64,000 nt of DNA, taken from Sarocladium kiliense. Taxonomy: Eukaryota > Ascomycota > Sordariomycetes > Hypocreales > Sarocladiaceae. This document shows positions 25,162-33,981 of this stretch, piece by piece. The notes below the pieces were generated by a model. The model was not told where the DNA came from, did not search any database, and saw only the letters and a program-made list of their open reading frames with translations. How positions within the stretch are numbered: the first letter of the stretch is position 1; each line of letters begins with the position of its first letter. The stretch lies in NCBI GenBank assembly GCA_030734395.1, contig JAUZTG010000029.1, forward strand, positions 930,001 through 994,000. Reading direction: 5' to 3'. The translations under genes and the position numbers were made by a program.

Positions 25162-25728
25162 CGAGTGTCTCATTGTCGAGTAAGTCATTCAATAGAATGT
25201 CAGCCTGAATCCTTGTTTCTTGATAGAAATCGCTAGTTCGCGTGAGATCTCTCCCCTCATTTGCCTTTCAGTTTCGCGATGCCCGCCCTTACTTATCTCA
25301 CCTGTGCCCTCAACCCATGCCTGTCACTTACATCGGCGACTTGGGGCAGATCCACTCGCCAGTCAGGCCCTGCGATGCCACCTCTGCTTCTATTCTCCTC
25401 CTAGCAGATCTAGGGAGCGAGCTTGGCCAATAACTGGCACAAGATCAGCTTGCAAGCTGCTTACTTTGGCGTAGCCCCAAAGAGTCGGAAGAGAAAGTCG
25501 ACGCAAGGTCTACTCCCGTCTCTGATTGAACGATCTGGGCTGTGGCTGAGGTGGTTTGTTGTCGCTGTGGCTGGGTGGTAGAATGTGGGGCAGGTCGGAA
25601 GTGTGCCAGCATTGACTTGCAGCCTCGCGAGGTTAATCGGACGTCGCTGCTTGACTACAGCCGATCGATGAAGTACTGAGGTGATAGTACAGGCAAGGCC
25701 AAGCTCTTGCTTCTGGGAATTCGGAGCC
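25162..25728. other. Intergenic region
   Basis: 567 bases between the small secreted-protein gene and the convergent-pair gene. Only short open frames; no repeat or TATA box noted. Confidence 0.6.
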
Positions 25729-26848
25729 ATGACAACCAGAAGCCTTGATGAGGACTACCTCAGTCTTATGAGGCCACACCCATACGGCCGGGCGCTGTAC
25801 AAACCACCAACCACGGCTCATTTCCATCCTGGTAGCATTGGATACTTCAATTCCAGCACTGACTGGACACCCATCGTCGATCTCTCGGATGCTGAAGCTC
25901 AATCGCCGTCGACCTGGCCAGCGGCATTCACCCCTCCCCCTGCCCCAGCGAAGCTGGTGACAGCGCCACTAGAGACCCAAAACTGGGGACCCAAGCTCGG
26001 CCAAGACACCAAATGCCGGGCAATCGATCTGACCGAGAGCGTCTCCCTGACAGCTTTCACCGGCGTGCCACTCGCCGTGGGAACCTGTTTCCGATTCGAG
26101 ACTGGTGGATCCGCCGGCGCTGTTCTTCTCACCAACGGGCCAGTCTCGCATACGCGGTACTTGCACGAGGCGCCATTCAAACAGTGGGTGGCTGAGAATG
26201 CAAAGTCTATCCTTGCCGAGAGGCCTGAGGTCGCTGACTATGGGCTGTGGGTGGTGACAAGCACGTGGACGGCATCAGAGGCTGCTCTCAATTGCTGGAA
26301 TCGACAACACAAGAACATTGACGTTGGGTTCAATGCACAAGTGGTTGAGATCGGTGAACTTGCTCCCAAGGGACAGTGGCAGCACGCGGGATCTGCTGAC
26401 GGATGGATTCATTACAAGGAAACCAAGGTAGGGCGAAATCGCAAGGTATCATGGATGGAAATGGTACAGAAGGCTGTGAAGAAGCTGATTTGGAAGCACA
26501 GGATGCCGACAAGAGAGCTCTCTTCTTTGGTGGTCTATACTTCACTTGGCGAAAGCTCATCCGTGTAAGTCAAACAAATGCTCCGATTTTCCGCTAAGGC
26601 AATTTGTCTCAGTCACTTGTCTCAACCACTTCAGCGTGACTGACGTTCTGCTTGCCATTTTCCAGGGAGTCAAACATGAGAGAAATCCTAAGAGACTTCG
26701 TGGTAGAGAAGAAGTCACCGCATTCCTAGAAGCCGACTCAGAGGACGAGTTCGAGGTAACTTGCCAAGAGGTTTTGGAGCACGAGTCTCTCCGGCCTTCT
26801 GTCAACGATGAAGGAGATAATAGCAGTGAAGTGGAGGAGGACTGGTGA
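25729..26848 (+). CDS. Unrecognised fungal domain protein next to a CHAT protease
   Basis: Exons 25729..26427, 26502..26564 and 26666..26848; 945 nt, 314 residues. The middle exon of 21 codons (containing LFFGGLYFTWRKLIR) lies in another frame and is joined by clean GTAGGG..CACAG and GTAAGT..TTCCAG introns. The main domain (about 10-254) has motifs such as LLTNGPVSHTRYLHEAPFK, YGLWVVTSTW and VFF/LFFGGL. I recall similar undescribed proteins in basidiomycetes and ascomycetes but know no name or function. Next comes a basic linker (KHERNPKRLRGR) and a strongly acidic 45-residue tail. There is no signal peptide or membrane segment. Its stop lies 148 bases from the stop of the convergent TPR-CHAT gene. 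The start ATG is the first in frame; the structure is confident, the function unknown. Confidence 0.78.
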
Positions 26849-26996
26849 TGCTGGACGTTGGAGGATGGAAATCTTCAAAATCGTGATTCTTAGTTGCATG
26901 TCTCGTCATCGTTATCATCATCATTAGCATCATTTGCGAGACTTTGATCTCGTGAACAGGGCGCCTCCATACCCCTTTGTGCATCGCGCATTCGGC

Positions 26997-29900
26997 TCAA
27001 GGACCCAGGTGGACCATTGAGGCCCAAAACACAGATGCAACGCCCTTGGCCCTCATCATCATGGCTGTGTCCCTCAGCGAAACAGCACACCGTCCCCAGT
27101 CAACAACTTCTGTTCCAGTCGACACAAGACCAGTATAGAAGGCCGAGGCAAAGTCCACGCTTACAGCATCACCAATCTCCCACAGGCTTGCGACAACATT
27201 GACAGCCCCTGCCATCAGAAACCCACCTGCGAGATGCAGTCCTTCATCCTCCAATGTTCGTAGCTTGTTCAGCGCCGTCTCACATGCCGATAGGTAGATA
27301 AGCTGGCATCGCCAGTCTCCTGTCTTGAGCAGCTCGCCGACACTCAATGGACGTGTCTTCCAGTCGGAAAGGCGGAGCATGCTGTCGGCTGGGTCGTCGT
27401 CGCTGGAGGTGCCATGGCAGGCAAAGTGAATGACGTCCGCCTCACGACCCATGCGTAGGACTGTTGCAGTCTTTGGCTGATTGAGAGGTTTCGTGCGAAA
27501 ACCTGCATTATCGAGGATGGTCTGAGTGGTTTGGACTTCTTGCTCAGCGCCTGGAAGGTCACCATTCGGCATGTTCGGGGTAGTCGGCATCTGGACCAGT
27601 AATGCCCTTGGCTTTTCTCCGCGACCGTGAGAGAGACAAGCATCTTGCCGCCTTCGAAGATGGTCGATAGCACGTACATTGCCAATGTACGACGAGACAA
27701 CTCGGTCCATCACGCTGACGGGAGCTCCCGTGGCGATTGCTGTTTTGTGGTCGCCAGCAGCATGGATAGGTAAGTTCCCAATCCAGCCTGTTGTAAGCCA
27801 CCAGACCCTGTCTAAGCCGCGACCAGAGTCATGCCCGGTACCCTGAAATCCCAGATGATCAAGAATCGGCTCCGCGATGGCTGTCCAAATAGTTTTCAAG
27901 ACCTCATCTAACAACCGATCACTCATTTCAGGATCGTCGGCAATTGCCTGCAGTGCAGTGGTTTGCTTCGCTCTTATATCCTTATACATAGACTCAGTGA
28001 ACAGGGGCAGATGAAGACTGGAAACACCCGTCTTGGCGATGATTATGGCGTCACTGCGAATAGGTGTTCCATTCACCACGATGATAGTACCCTCGGAAGC
28101 GTATTCTTGGAGGCTATTTGTGTCCCGAGGAAGCCGAAGGAAGTCTTCGAATCCGGGCTGAGCACGAATCTCGTCAACGATACTGCTGAAGGATACTGCT
28201 TCGCTAAATCGAGTCCCTTGTGACAGTACTGCCGTAGGGGATGCGTCCAAGATTGTTTGGCCACTTGTAAGCCTAGAGAGGGACTGGCGGACTATTTCGA
28301 AACGGGACTTAAGATCAGGGAGGGACTCAAGAATGGTCAAGCTCTTGTCGTCCAGGTCACTTGCCAGGATTTTATCCCAAAGTACGCTGCGTGATGCTTC
28401 GAAGAGGGAGAGTGCCGAAATTGGTGATCGCCCAGCCATTAGTGAGAACGCAATGACCAGACTGGGAACGCTGGTGAGGCTTTTGATGACTCTGAGTTGC
28501 TCGGTTCGTTTAAGAGATTGTATGATCATGGAGCCTGGTAGTTCCTCGACTGCGGCGTTCAAAAGATCCAAGGTGTCCGAGGGCTTCCCTGTCATTTTGA
28601 AGCGGATCAAAGCTGTTCGAATGTATATATTTGCGATCGTGTGCCTCGGGAAAGTCTTGAACTTGGCGAAGGACGGCAGCATCTTCATGAACATGTCGAA
28701 CATCGGTTTTGCCGCGTCTGCGCCTAGGAACTCTTCAGCGGCAAACACAAGTTCAGACATATTATAAAGCACAATCTCTTGCTGGTGGTCTTGCTCGCCT
28801 GGGGCTTCTGTGATCTTCACCAACTGCATGAAAAGCTTGATGGCGAGGATCATGCTGGGGAGATCATTGGTATGACGCGCCCTACAGCGGTAGACCATCG
28901 ATAAGTTTGCAGTTGCTGTCCTAATGTATGACGGAATGGTGCATCCCGACGCTATGGATTTGCGAAAATGGTTGGCCGCGAGGTCCAGATATGACACCTT
29001 GCTCATGTCGACGATCCAGCAACGCAGATAGGCTGTACCGAGATTATTCTGCAAGTTGGAAACGTGGGATGGCGCCAGTGGCAGCTCAGAATTGAGCACT
29101 TCAAGTAGCACAGCTTGCGACCTTTGAGCGTCCTCCAGCTTCTCAAAAAGTTCAAAGCGCTTTTGCAAGGCCCATGCGAGACTCTCTGCGCGAGAGACTC
29201 GGACCTGGTGGTTCCTTGGAGTTTCGTCGAAACAGCGCTGGTAGCACGCTACAGCTGTGTCGATGTCGCTCAAGCTCTGCGAGACCTGGAATTGCAAAAC
29301 CTGCGCGTTGGCCAGGCCATGAAGCAACATACCTTGGGAGTTCTTGCTTTCTTTCCAGGGACCCGAAGACAAGTCTTCAAGGGCTGTGTTGTACGACCTG
29401 ATCGCAGCAATAATACAGGTTGTGTCACCTTGAAGCCTGAACTTGTCTAGCAGCGCATTCCCTAAGTCGTTGTACGCATTGTAGAGGCTTGATCCCGCCT
29501 CCGGCACTTGTACAGCGTCTTCATAGCATCTGATTGCTTCAGTCAGGTCAGCGGCTTGACCAAAAGCTTGATACCGTGCGAAGAGCACTTTGCCATGTAT
29601 TCTCAAAGAATTGCTCTTTGATGGTCCTTTGTTCTTGTCACTGTGAGCCTCCTCTATGATAGACAAGGCAATGTCAAGGTCATCTCTATCCTCGGCCTTC
29701 TGGTACCGCTCTACCAGAGCATTGGCCAGTAGACATCGCGTTTCTGCCATTTCATCCTTCTGATCCGACGTAGGACTCTCTAGTATCGCTTGGAATAAGA
29801 GATCGATGGATCGATCAATGTCGCCCTTATCTCCGGTCTGTTTGAATCTGGTTGCATACGCATGTGCTGCTCTGTGAAGTAGGACATGACTCGGGTCACC

Positions 29901-31061
29901 GTCCGCGTTGTCAAGACAATGCGACAGGAGCCGGACCGCCTCCGTGATATCTGATGTGGACCCTGTACGGATAGACCGGAGACGATACAACTCGCCGCGC
30001 AGTTCCATAGCTACGTTTGAAGAAGGCTCGAATTCCAGAACCTCCCTAAGTTGCCCATCAGCTGTCGCTACAGATTCCGCAGATCCAGTGTCGCTGTATT
30101 CTGCCACCTTCAGTCTTGCCAGCTCGATGCAAGCTCGAAGATTATCGTTTTTCCCATGCTGTGGAGCAACTTTTGCCTGTAAAAAAGCTGTTTCTGCTCG
30201 CTGACGATCTTGCGCATCTCTTGCGAAAAAGAAGCGGCGAACCAAGGCTATCCCGAAATGGAGGTAGATAGAACTTAGAGATTGCCGGTAGTCGGCAGGG
30301 ACGAAACCCACGGGAATAGATTCCATTGCTGTCGAAAGGGTTTGGATATACGAATCAAGGACTTCTTTTTCACTGACACAGCTGTGTTGCCCCTTGTCTT
30401 GGTTGAGCTTTGCCATTGCGAAGGAAGCAATGGGTGCGCACGCTGGATTTGTATTGATGGCTGCTTCAAGCGCGTGACTGGCCTCTGCGAAGTCTTCTTC
30501 CTTATGGCTGATAGCATACCTCTCTCTGAGTTGTTGACCAAGATCTATCCAGTGAACATCGCGGTACGGGTTGTCGACAGGACCAAAAGAGATGGCTTTA
30601 CGGAAATAATCGACTGTTTCATCGAGTAGATCAACCGACTGCGTCCTTTGCCACTTTGTCAGGAGAGTTCGTCCAAACATGCTGATGACAGTCGCGCGCA
30701 TTCTCGCAGAGTCGTCTAAGGGAGTGTGATAGGCCGCGAGGGAACCTAACAAGATGGCTCTATGTAGTGCAGCATCGGCTTGATCCTGGACGCTCTTCAT
30801 CAAGGCCTGCTCGCTGGATCTGCTGAAGAACTCGGCAATGTGGACCTGTGCCATGTTGTCGCCGTATGCGAGATTCATCAGTTTCAGCTCATTGGCGGTT
30901 AACTTGTCTGCAAAGTCGTCGGCTCGGCAATACTGGCCGGCGGGAATAATGGCATCGTTGTGAGGCTTTTCGGCAATCCATCGTTTCACTTGAGCAACCT
31001 GTTCCTCCAAGGTCAAGGCGGTGAAGCGCTCTGTCAGCTGCTGGAAGTACTGGTCACCCAT
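26997..31061 (-). CDS. TPR-repeat protein with C-terminal CHAT (caspase-like) protease domain
   Basis: Intronless, 1354 residues. The first ~900 residues are helical repeats of the TPR type, with recurring patterns such as DIDxAIxxYxxAL and LANALVERY. The C-terminal ~350 residues are a CHAT domain with both catalytic motifs intact: HFACHG (His1216) and LSACETA (Cys1260), followed by the usual GFLMAGAVNVVASLW block. CHAT peptidases belong to clan CD with caspases and separase. In bacteria TPR-CHAT proteins act in immune and cell-death systems. In fungi similar proteins are common, multi-copy and mostly uncharacterised, sometimes tied to allorecognition. The long intronless frame beside intron-rich neighbours is notable. 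It is convergent with the gene at 25729. Activity is inferred from the intact dyad. Confidence 0.92.
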   Translation of the reverse strand: MGDQYFQQLTERFTALTLEEQVAQVKRWIAEKPHNDAIIPAGQYCRADDFADKLTANELKLMNLAYGDNMAQVHIAEFFSRSSEQALMKSVQDQADAALHRAILLGSLAAYHTPLDDSARMRATVISMFGRTLLTKWQRTQSVDLLDETVDYFRKAISFGPVDNPYRDVHWIDLGQQLRERYAISHKEEDFAEASHALEAAINTNPACAPIASFAMAKLNQDKGQHSCVSEKEVLDSYIQTLSTAMESIPVGFVPADYRQSLSSIYLHFGIALVRRFFFARDAQDRQRAETAFLQAKVAPQHGKNDNLRACIELARLKVAEYSDTGSAESVATADGQLREVLEFEPSSNVAMELRGELYRLRSIRTGSTSDITEAVRLLSHCLDNADGDPSHVLLHRAAHAYATRFKQTGDKGDIDRSIDLLFQAILESPTSDQKDEMAETRCLLANALVERYQKAEDRDDLDIALSIIEEAHSDKNKGPSKSNSLRIHGKVLFARYQAFGQAADLTEAIRCYEDAVQVPEAGSSLYNAYNDLGNALLDKFRLQGDTTCIIAAIRSYNTALEDLSSGPWKESKNSQGMLLHGLANAQVLQFQVSQSLSDIDTAVACYQRCFDETPRNHQVRVSRAESLAWALQKRFELFEKLEDAQRSQAVLLEVLNSELPLAPSHVSNLQNNLGTAYLRCWIVDMSKVSYLDLAANHFRKSIASGCTIPSYIRTATANLSMVYRCRARHTNDLPSMILAIKLFMQLVKITEAPGEQDHQQEIVLYNMSELVFAAEEFLGADAAKPMFDMFMKMLPSFAKFKTFPRHTIANIYIRTALIRFKMTGKPSDTLDLLNAAVEELPGSMIIQSLKRTEQLRVIKSLTSVPSLVIAFSLMAGRSPISALSLFEASRSVLWDKILASDLDDKSLTILESLPDLKSRFEIVRQSLSRLTSGQTILDASPTAVLSQGTRFSEAVSFSSIVDEIRAQPGFEDFLRLPRDTNSLQEYASEGTIIVVNGTPIRSDAIIIAKTGVSSLHLPLFTESMYKDIRAKQTTALQAIADDPEMSDRLLDEVLKTIWTAIAEPILDHLGFQGTGHDSGRGLDRVWWLTTGWIGNLPIHAAGDHKTAIATGAPVSVMDRVVSSYIGNVRAIDHLRRRQDACLSHGRGEKPRALLVQMPTTPNMPNGDLPGAEQEVQTTQTILDNAGFRTKPLNQPKTATVLRMGREADVIHFACHGTSSDDDPADSMLRLSDWKTRPLSVGELLKTGDWRCQLIYLSACETALNKLRTLEDEGLHLAGGFLMAGAVNVVASLWEIGDAVSVDFASAFYTGLVSTGTEVVDWGRCAVSLRDTAMMMRAKGVASVFWASMVHLGP

Positions 31062-31741
31062 TTGGAGGGATGGCCTTAGTTAGCAATGGCAATGAAGATG
31101 CCGATAGCGATGCAACTTGTGGTGCAAATCACGATGACAAGTGCGATGCTGCTGCGAATGTCGATGTCGACCCAGGCAACAACAATGTCAACGCAGAAGC
31201 CGACATGTTCGAGTTCGATGCGTCAATCACGTGCACGATGTTGTGAAACTCACCTGGGAGATCGAAACGTTACTCAGCTGAACAATAGTGGCGTTTTTGA
31301 ACGAATAGCTTGTCCATCAGTGCCACCATCACCACGCTGCACAGGACCAATCGCATAACCGAACAGCCAATAGATGAAGCTCCTCGCCAAAGAAAACTCT
31401 ATTGCAGCTCCAGGAGAATCAGTATTAACGTTGGCAGGTCCCCGACGCTTCAGTGACGTGCTTGTTCGTCCAGACTCGGCGTCTAAGAGGGGCTGCGGAG
31501 AGGGGCTCCGGTAATAACACCGACATCATCATGGCGAATTAATCATCAATGGAGGCAGCGTTGGCGTTGGCATTGGCTTTGGTGACTACTTATATAACGA
31601 TGCGGCTTTTCCGGCCTTTGCGTGACATTTTAGACTCATCATCATTGTTTGTCAAAGTAATCTATTTTTGAACTCAGTCTTCGCGAAGCCCACGACAGCA
31701 CCTTCGACCCATTGGATACCCTACAAGTTGTTGACGTCAAC
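31062..31741. promoter_or_regulatory. Divergent promoter region of the CHAT and epimerase-like genes
   Basis: 680 bases. The left part (31070-31246) is a six-base-periodic GATGNN-like stretch that is open on the plus strand as a 58-codon Asp/Asn/Ala-rich frame starting 8 bases from the CHAT start codon. The right part carries TATATAA at 31591-31597, 145 bases before the epimerase-like ATG. Confidence 0.55.
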
Positions 31742-32965
31742 ATGGCACCCAAACTGTTCCTGTACGTTTTCCTCCGAATGATCTCCAAAAAAGAAGCTTA
31801 CTGAGAATTCTTCTTATAGGACTGGCGCCACTGGTACCAAGCCATCAGCACCCTCTCTTCACATTGACGTTACTAACATATCACCTCAGGCTACATCGGT
31901 GGCACTGCCCACGCGTATATCGCAAAGGCGCACCCAGACTGGGACTTCACCCTCCTCGTCCGGAACGAAGAGCGTGCTAAGCCTATCAAAGAGGCTTACC
32001 CGAATACCAAGTTCATCTACGGTACTCTGGACGACGCAGACCTTGTGCAGAAGGCGGCTGCTGAGGCCGACATCGTCGTGCGTACGTGCTCCCCTATATC
32101 GGACAGCTGTACGGCAAAATACTGAGTATTTGCAGACACAGCCGATTCGTCCGACCATGAAGAGGGCGCAAGGAACATTGCCAAGGGCCTAGCTGCAGGT
32201 CACTCGGCCGAGAAGCCCGGCTACTGGATTCACGTATCTGGCACGTCCATCTTGACATGGTACGATGCCGACAACAAGCGATTTGGCGAGGCACCCTTGC
32301 CAGATCAGAAGTACGACGACATCGAAGGAGTCGACCGTCTTGTCTCACTCCCCGACTCGGCCCACCATCGCGTCGTTGACAAGATTGTGCAGGAGGCCAT
32401 CTCTGACGCAGTCAAGGTAGCTATCCTCTGTCCGCCCATGATTTACGGCCGAGGCTCTGGAGCTGTCAACCAGCGCAGCATCCAGGTCCCAGATATGGTA
32501 AAGGCAACACTCGAGAAGGGCTATGCTCCCATCGTGGGAGCCGGCAAAACCGAATGGGACCATGTCCACATTGATGACCTAGGCGACCTGTTCGTAAGGC
32601 TCGTAGACGCGACGCAAGACCCTGAAAAAGCCAACAACCCCGAGATCTTCGGCCCTCACGCGTATTTCCTCGCTGAGGGCGGCTCGCACAAGTGGGCAGA
32701 TGTAGCGCAGTGGGTTGCGGAGGCTGCGAGCAAGCAGGGCTACCTGCCTGAGGCCCTGACGAAGCACGTTTCCCAGCAGGAGGTCGAGCTTATGGAGGGT
32801 GGATCTACGGCTTCTTATGGAAGAAACTCGAAGGGAGTGGCGAAGAGGGCGAGGAAGTACTTGGGGTGGAAGCCGAAGGGTGTGCCGGTGAAGGATACGA
32901 TCGATGAGCTGGTAAGTTCGGAGGCGAAGGCGTTGGGCCTGACGCCCAAGGAGAAGAAGGGTTAA
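31742..32965 (+). CDS. NAD(P)-binding epimerase/NmrA-like oxidoreductase
   Basis: Exons 31742..31761, 31820..31833, 31890..32081 and 32136..32965; 1056 nt, 351 residues. Exon 2 is only 14 bases but is needed to build the dinucleotide-binding motif TGATGYIGG at residues 8-16 (G-x-x-G-x-x-G of extended SDR proteins). Further signs of the fold are LLVRNEERA after the second strand, a DIVVHTA segment, and CPPMIYGRGSG near the middle, typical of sugar-nucleotide epimerase-like fungal proteins. A YxxxK catalytic pair is not obvious, so it may be an atypical SDR that senses cofactor or reduces an unknown substrate. It ends in a basic KEKKG tail, is probably cytosolic, and has its own TATA box. Confidence 0.85.
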
Positions 32966-33981
32966 GCGTCATGGGGCAGTCGTTCATTCCGTAATATCGG
33001 TTCTTGAAGGTACTACTCAGAATGTTAGTTGAACAGAAAGTGATCACCTTTTCGAATTCGTCCCTCCGCATCAAACGCCATGACAGTGACCCTAACGACA
33101 GCCACAATAGCAATGAAGATAGCGGCGATAATAGGCAGTAAAATAGGAATAAAATGGGAGAAGAATAGAGACCTCAATAGGCACCATAATAGTTGGCAGA
33201 ATAGCGACGAAGATAGAGATGATGATAGTAAACATATTAGCAATGGAAGAGACAGGCGAATAGTAACCGCAATAAGCATCACAATAGTTGGTAGGATAGG
33301 TCCAAGTGCAGACCTCGGCCTGGGTCTGTGCGAACCGGTTGCTCAAAAATAAAGTGGAGACAAAGGGCTTATCGGCCACGACTCGGGGTCAGATAAGAGG
33401 TTGATCCGCACTAAGTCAGATTGGGTTTAGGTGAAGAGGGGCCCTTCGCACTTTTTGCGGGATCGCACACAATGGAGAGTCAGTGTCACCAGCAGCGGCG
33501 AATGCAAAGAGCCACGTTTGTATCAGTTATGCGGTCCAGAGGGAAGATGAGGCGACTTCTGGATCCACTAGCCGAGTGACCTGACTAAGGGAAGAAAAAT
33601 TCGGGATGGAGGGGAGGGGTCACTGGCAAGAAAATACCTGAAGCCGAGAGGCGGCGGCGGTTGGGGGGCAGCGAGAAAAAAACCAAAAAGGCACCCATCC
33701 ACTCTGTAGGCACAAAAATACCCCACTATCTTTTTTTCCCTCCTCCGCCCGGAGAACTGCACAGTGAGTGGGTGGTGGCACTACCCTTGGCTACGCTACT
33801 CTCAGGCTTTTCTGCGGTGTGAGAAATTCTTCCCTTTCCTCTCTCTCTTCAAGTTCTTGTCAAACCTTTGACACCAACAAAAACCACCTTTTCCCCCTCA
33901 ATCCTCTCTCCGAAAGAGTCGCACGGCTCTTCATTCTTTTCTCCTTTTCTCCCCTTTCCTCCTTTTCACACATCATCCAAA
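32966..33981. promoter_or_regulatory. Upstream region of SSB with a period-12 array
   Basis: 1.0 kb. The left third is the 12-base-period array at 33097-33300 (annotated separately). The last ~160 bases before the SSB start are strongly pyrimidine-rich, the leader type of highly expressed fungal genes. Confidence 0.6.
33097..33300. repeat. 12-base-period CTATT array, about 17 units
   Basis: On the minus strand CTAT or a close variant recurs every 12 bases for about 204 bases (on the plus strand, ATAG every 12). The remaining eight positions vary widely, so this is a phased motif rather than a homogeneous minisatellite. A few units are 11 bases long or have lost the core. The array keeps open frames on the minus strand because 12 is divisible by three, but there is no good start or splice context and I do not call a gene. 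Confidence 0.8.

Noticed and set aside
33025..33379. Hydrophobic minus-strand frames across the period-12 array
   Set aside because: Openness is explained by a repeat period divisible by three; no convincing start, splice or membrane-protein context.
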